Source: Thinopyrum elongatum (Eukaryota > Streptophyta > Magnoliopsida > Poales > Poaceae). Taken from it: a DNA stretch of 64,000 bases. Location of the stretch: the NCBI GenBank assembly GCA_011799875.1, contig CM022298.1:291528366-291592365 (forward strand), written 5' to 3'. Below are positions 58,674 through 64,000 of this stretch, in pieces. The notes under the pieces are model-generated. The model saw only the letters and a list, made by a program, of their open reading frames with translations. It was not told where the DNA came from and did no database searches. The position numbers were made by a program, and so were the translations under genes. Position 1 is the first letter of the stretch. Each line of letters opens with the position of its first letter.

Positions 58674-59140
58674 TTCTTATAAAAAACTGAGTTGGTGATG
58701 ATGGTGTGCCTGCCCTCTTGCAATACAAACTGTCCAATCTATATCTGACGGATAGAAAGCAAACTATGGCAATTTTGCAAAAGGATACCCGCACCTCTCT
58801 CGTTCATCCTTATCTCCCACAACTTCATTTTTTGAGTAATTAAAAAGGAAGCCTCTAGAACAATCTGGCATGATGGCCGCTACCGGCGTCGTCCATCCCC
58901 ATGCCTCCGCTAAGTTCGACCACCAATCACCACCGCGCCCCACTCCTCCTCACCTTATCTCTCATCTTTCTCGAGATATCATTTTTTCGATGGAATTCTC
59001 GAGATACCATTTTTTTATGAAACTCTCGAGATATCATTAGTTTTTACACATGGGATTACTCCTGCATGGGTCAATCACAACAGGTGTTTTGTAAAAAAAT
59101 GCATCTTGATGTTCCGTGCAATGCACGGGCATCTTGCTAG
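58674..59140 (+). mobile_element. second Helitron-like unit
   Basis: Begins within 'tcttataaaaaactgagttgg', repeats the first unit for ~140 bases, then contains extra sequence and ends in the same 'gttccgtgcaatgcacgggc' hairpin and CTAG (59137-59140). The two copies abut directly. Confidence 0.5.
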
Positions 59141-59144
59141 TTTG

Positions 59145-59834
59145 CATATAATTCCAAACACCACGTAGACACGTTCTCTGATCATTTTACAACTATGTTA
59201 GTATCATTGTTAGTGGTGAGCCGATGCAAGTTCTAGCCCCGGGTGTTTTAACCTTTTTTTAGTAATGATATCTGGCGATTGTTCGCCAAGTGCCCAATCC
59301 TGGCGAATCCCACATAACCGTCAGTTCCATCCGACGGTGGCCTATTTTTAAGCCATAGTATTTGACAAAACCACCACCCTTACACACGTACTGTAACTGC
59401 GTCACGGGTGTTTGCAACTGCCATCTCTCCCAGCGAACGTTTGCTGGGGATTCGAGTTAGCACCGATGGCGGTTCGTAGTCGTTCCACACTCGGGCATTG
59501 AAGTTTGTAACTATTTTACAATATAATACTACTCCTCCAGTGCTAGTAGTAGAGCAGAGTCCTACTCCACTATACTACTCGGGCATAGTAGTAGGTATTG
59601 TAGTTTATTGTACTAGTACTGTGATCACTCAAGCAAGTTGTCTGGCATCGATATGACCCTACACTGCTGGGATGTGTCTCGTAAGTCAAGCAGCGTGCTG
59701 CTTCTACATTGTCATCATCACCTGTCCACTTCCCGCAGCACATATTTGCTTCTACATCCTCGTCCGCACATAATCGTCCAATCTTCCATCCCCGCTAGGC
59801 GCCTCCCCCCTCTTCCGAAACCCAAACACTAACA
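59145..59834. other. upstream region of the F-box pseudogene
   Basis: No supported feature. Short 'tactact' and 'agtagta' runs occur near 59525-59620. Confidence 0.3.
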
Positions 59835-61190
59835 ATGGTAGAACCGAGCAGCGTCCGCCGAAAGAGTGGCTAGAATTCGCTCCCCACAGAGGTAATCAAG
59901 CTCATTGTTTCGCGTGTGGACAATCTCAGTACCATGCCGCTCGCCGCATGCTCATCGGCGCTGTACCATTTACTCAAAGCCCTCAGACTGGAGCTTTTTA
60001 AGCCAGCTCCCTGCTTGCTGATGCCGCCTGATCTTCAGAAACGACGTGTCACGCAGCATAATGATCATAGGGTGGCGAGCATCAACCCCCTCGACTGCAA
60101 TCCGATCCCCGTCACCCTCAACTACATTAACGATATGTACTGGGTCGGCATGAACACGTCTTGGATGGTACTCATCGACGGTCGCAGCAGCTGGATGCTC
60201 GTGGAGGTCTACACCTGGCGATTGATCCCCCTTTCTTTGATTAACACTGCACTGCTTTGGCATCATGGCCCAAAATACTCTGAATCTTACAGCAGCCAAC
60301 ATGATACCAAGTTTGATTTGCTCAAGGTTGTAATCTGCCAAGTGCCCACAAGATCTGCGAATTATAAAGACTTCAGGCTACTTGCGTTCTTCAACCGTGG
60401 TCTTGCCTATCTGACAGGTCACTACGGTAAGTGGATAAATCTGCACGTCCATCGCAGGATCATACATCCTCCATGGTTCTCTGATGCTATTGAACACAAG
60501 GGCTTCATTTACGCTGTGGACTCCTTTTATGGCTGGACGTATTGCTGGCCTACTCCAGTCATCGCTACAAATGGCTGTTACAGCAGTATGTTACTTTCCT
60601 ATGATATCATGATGGCTTGCTTATATTACTGTCAACATTTACTGAAAAAATATTCATGCTCATAACATGCTGTTCTTAAGATTGACTACAGTATGAGCCC
60701 TTTTTTATTTGACTCCAACTTGATATGATGATGTAGGCCGCCTGGTGTCCCTACCCTTCCTAATCCCAGAACCTTTCAAAGAAAAGCGGCATCCAGTTGC
60801 AGGTGCATCCTGGCTCGATCAGACGATGGCGAACGATTGATGATCGTTCGCACGTACCGGACATGTTGTTTCACAGAATACAATCACAGACACTGCAAGG
60901 TCTTTGAGCAGGATCCCAGCTTCTCTAGGCCTTCAGAAATTTTTGACTGGATGCCTGTAAGTAGCCTTGGTACACGCTCTCTGTTTCTTGGACTAAATTA
61001 TCCAATTAACTAGGAGATAACCAACGGCAAGGATCATGATGGCAGCGCGGTTTTGTTCATCAGGCAAAACTATTTGTACACAGCGTACCATGCGTCTCTC
61101 CATGCACCATACCCTGATATGTGCCACCACGCTCTACAGCCCAAAGTAGGAGAGAGGGTCGCAAGTATCAGACTTCGACCTGTCGGCTAG
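59835..61190 (+). pseudogene. F-box protein with DUF295 (KIB1-4 beta-propeller-like) domain, pseudogene
   Basis: F-box/DUF295 proteins are a large grass family thought to act as substrate adaptors of SCF ubiquitin ligases. ATG 59835 is followed after 12 codons by TAG (59871-59873; TGG would give Trp), directly before a good F-box start 'LPTEVIKLIVSRVDNL'. The frame then runs to 60585, with a central domain including 'FRLLAFFNRGLAYL'. A GTATGT donor (60586) and a tgtag acceptor (60735-60736) define an intron of 151 bases. After 'RLVSLPFLIPEPFKEKRHP' the frame shifts near 60805 into 'ARSDDGERLMIVRTYRT', the most diagnostic DUF295 stretch. A TAG at 61011-61013 follows. The final TAG is at 61188-61190. 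At least three lesions make it non-functional. Confidence 0.7.
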
Positions 61191-61890
61191 AGTTTCCCCC
61201 GCCAGGCACCCATCTGGTTCAAGCCGTCAGCCAATCTCCACATCTTAATAAATAGTAATGTCTAACTGAGCCAGTTAGTTAGATGCGTACACTTTGTGTA
61301 GTAGGATCTTTATTTAGTTTGATGCATACACTTGTTCTTCTTTGGTAGCCCTTTTGTAATGTTGGCTGATGTTTGGTTTGGAAGAGAGACCTGCGTCTTT
61401 ACTCTTCTGGCCTGCTTACTGCTTCTGTTGCACCCCCAGCCCTGGTTGCTGCTGCTGTTTTCAATGTACAATCAGTAATATATTTCGTCTGTTGGTTGAA
61501 TAAATGTGTTGTTAGAACGACAAACACAATGTTTTGGAAGTCGTTGCACGGTCTGATCCTTTAGTGCCCCGTATGTAGCGCATACTATTTTTGGTACGGA
61601 ACACACTTTCCACTTGTCGATCACATGCAGCCCAGTGATGAAGGCCCAATAGAGCCCATAATTAACTGGAAGGGAGGCTCTCACATGAATCCGGTCCAGG
61701 TACATGCTCATGGTCCCCTAAACATAAATAAATAAATAAAGTAAAATGCTCATACACCAGTTCTTTAAATTTAAAGTTTGAAAAGTCAAATTTTAATAGG
61801 AGGATATTATTTCCTATGAGAGTGTCATTACATTCAGTCGATATTATTCTTAGGCAAAGATAGCGACCAGTCTTTTTTCTCCCACCATTT
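61191..61890. other. 3' flank of the F-box pseudogene
   Basis: No gene recognised. 'aataaataaataaa' occurs at 61727. The CACTA-like array begins beyond this. Confidence 0.3.
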
Positions 61891-61899
61891 TCTTCATGC

Positions 61900-64000
61900 A
61901 ACTAGCGGACCCATGCAAAGCATAGTCAGCGTCGTAAATAGTTCTGGTCCACTATTATTTTTTGATAAGAATGCCCAACCCAGCCCAACACACTGGCGAC
62001 ACCACTTTATCCCAGGGCTTCTGAATGTGCCCGCCTGTTCCCGCCTTCTACGGCTGGTTGTGCTGCCGTGCACACATCGCCACCCTGTCGTACCCTGAAA
62101 TGCTGGCCAGGCCATCCCTTTACTCCCCCCGGCATCCTATTCTTCTTCGGCGACGGCAGCATACCCCGCACCAGAACCAGTGAACCCTCGTACTCCCCTC
62201 CGCTTACGGCCATACTGCCGCATGTTCCCTGGCTCTTGTTCATTCCCGTCTGAGGCCCCGCTGTCGTCCTCCGCCTTGGTGCGCTCGCAGCGGCGCTGTC
62301 GTCCGGCCCTGTCAACATAGTGAATCAGGAGAGGACTGTAGTTGTAAGTATGACAATACGGACCCACTAGGTCCAATCCTGAACACAAGCAAGTGCCTCT
62401 TTACTACTCAGATGCACCCTTCGATTTTTTTACTCTAATCCACCCTGCTGATATCTGGGACCCACATCATTGTCAACGTATAGTCAATTTACAACAGAAT
62501 TGCACAACGCTTTTTTTTTGAGGATTTGTTCAGAGGAGCAGGCTATAAACTGGGTTGTGCGGTCTTTGTGGCCCGTCTAACAACATGACTAGCCCAGCAG
62601 TTTTTTCTTTGGGAAAATAGGTAGCCCACTATTTCTTTTTGAAGAATACCCAAGCTAGGCCTATTTGTTTTCTCCGACTTACTGGGCTGCAAATCTTTGA
62701 AGACGAGGAGGGATGCATTCCGGTCTGGCCAGAGAGTATGGGCAACAAATCTTAAAAGTAATATGAAAGTGGTTACAAATTCCAAAAAAATATAGCAAAT
62801 GGGCAATTAGTTCATTTTTTGTTTTTGTTCTTCACTGATATTTTATATTTCGTTGGATTTTAACATAACATAGTATTACTTTATTTTTAAATTAGTTTTA
62901 GTATGGCTACTAATTTTTGGATTCAAAATATTTTGTTCCCCAGCAAAAATATGCGAATTTTTAATATTTCGCATATTTTTTAGTTCAAATTTTTAACCCT
63001 AGTGCTGACCAGAAAATGGGCAGGAATTCTAAAAATGGAAAATGGGCTACAATAAATTCCATATGAATTAGCAAATGGGCTGTAAATTATAAAAATAATA
63101 GCAAATGGGCTGTACACGCCACAGATTTCGAGGCTGACTTGTTTACGCAAGGCTTTGTCAACTTATAGTCAACACACGATTCTAGCAGCAGTGACTGTTG
63201 GATGTCCATCCAATGGCCGACGTGCTTCTTCAATCTCTGATCTTCCTGCTCCAGCCGCCTAAACCAGCGCCGGCGGGACTGCCTGCTATCTCCTCTTGTG
63301 GCTGTCTGTGATGTCGTGCAGGCTTCACCGGCCCACACTACTCCCTCTGCTGGTCTGGCCATCCCTCTACCCACCCGCACCTCCTGTTATTCTCCTATGA
63401 CGGCAGCCTCACACCGTAGCCGAACTAGTCAACCATCATACTCCCCTCAGAGTGGGCATCCACTGTTGTGTCTTCGCCGGCTCCGGGTCGTTCCATTCCT
63501 ATGCCTCACCGTCGTCCACCGCGTTGGTGCCCTAGGCGCGGCGTGCTCAACATGGTCAACATTCAACAAACGACAGCCATCAGAATAGGGATGTACGTGG
63601 AGAGGCTGATAGTAGGGACCCCCATGGTCCATGGTCGCACGCAAGCAACTACCTCCTTATTACACGAAAAAATGATTCCTCCCACTGACATCTGGGGCGC
63701 ACCGGTTCGAAGGCTGACCTGTGGGCCTACTAAGTTGACGCGGGCGCATGGCTTTGTCAACTTAGTCAACAAACGATTCTAGCAGTAGTGACCATTGGAT
63801 TTTAATCGAACGGTCCTGCTGCTTCTTCAATCTCTGATCTTCTTGCACCAGCCGCCCAAACCAGCACCAGCGGGACCGCCTGCTCCTGCCTCCAGTGGTC
63901 GGCTGTGCTGCCGCGCAGGCCTCACCGCCCCACCCTACTCCCACCACTGGCCAGGCCTTCCCTCTAGTCACCCACACCCCTTGTTATTCTCCGGTGATGG
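61900..64000 (-). mobile_element. CACTA-like subterminal region with ~600-bp tandem units
   Basis: Units share 'ggctttgtcaactta.agtcaac', 'cttcaatctctgatctt' and 'tggccaggcc..ccct'. Landmarks at 63352 and 63949 are 597 bases apart, those at 63151 and 63750 are 599 apart, and an older copy lies at 62105. 63480-63700 matches the reverse complement of 6107-6290. A CACTA terminus would be expected beyond 64000. Open frames here are repeat shadows. Confidence 0.6.

Noticed and set aside
1..64000. tRNA, rRNA, CRISPR arrays, bacterial operons or viral genomes
   Set aside because: No cloverleaf with A/B boxes, rRNA segments or regular spacer arrays were noticed. The tRNA-like strings found are primer binding sites of retroelements.

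Overview
The window looks like intergenic DNA from a large grass genome of the wheat tribe (Triticeae: wheat, Aegilops or rye relatives). The reasons are nested LTR retrotransposons with Triticeae-style LTRs, CACTA transposon ends with minisatellite-rich subterminal regions, Stowaway-type MITEs (TA target, CTCCCTCC-like ends) and small Helitron-like ends, with only a few decayed gene-like islands. I saw no prokaryotic, organellar, CRISPR or tRNA features. Family names are from memory and are hedged; structures such as LTR ends, target site duplications (TSDs), primer binding sites and splice phases were read directly from the sequence.

Layout. 1-3686: the 3' half of an Athila-like Gypsy element of Sabrina/WHAM type, cut by the window edge. 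4243-6307: left end of a CACTA transposon carrying a 38-bp minisatellite. 6308-19012: minus-strand Gypsy element represented by its roughly 4-kb 3' LTR plus a short internal piece. This LTR is split by a complete Athila-like element at 7724-15693 (TSD GGTGT, tRNA-Asp primer site, gag and protease only). 19013-25316 and 34320-about 34760: a second CACTA left end with a 54-bp repeat array, exon-like pieces and a triplicated ~610-bp block. It is split by a young Tat/Grande-like Gypsy element at 25317-34314 (TSD GAGGT, LTRs about 1% apart). That element keeps only a broken integrase on the plus strand but an intact four-exon gene on the minus strand.

34760-46421 is a mixed island: pyrimidine/CA-rich blocks, Helitron and MITE ends, a decayed coiled-coil ORF, a frameshifted 3'-5' exonuclease gene (43684-44435) and an unrecognised gene with one internal stop (45636-46400). 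A complete Sirevirus-like Copia element lies at 46422-56346 (TSD TAAGG, initiator-Met primer site). It has a broken gag, no detectable pol, and a second gene of a different type with what looks like its own promoter and leader intron. 57953-61190 holds a gene fragment, two tandem Helitron-like units and an F-box/DUF295 pseudogene. 61900-64000 is a ~600-bp tandem array homologous, in inverted orientation, to the CACTA end near 5900-6307.

No gene here forms a pathway with another. Every retroelement lacks key functions, so all depend on relatives elsewhere. The most unusual parts are the antisense spliced gene in the Tat-like element and the passenger gene in the Sirevirus-like element. I did not find a convincing undescribed system beyond these.
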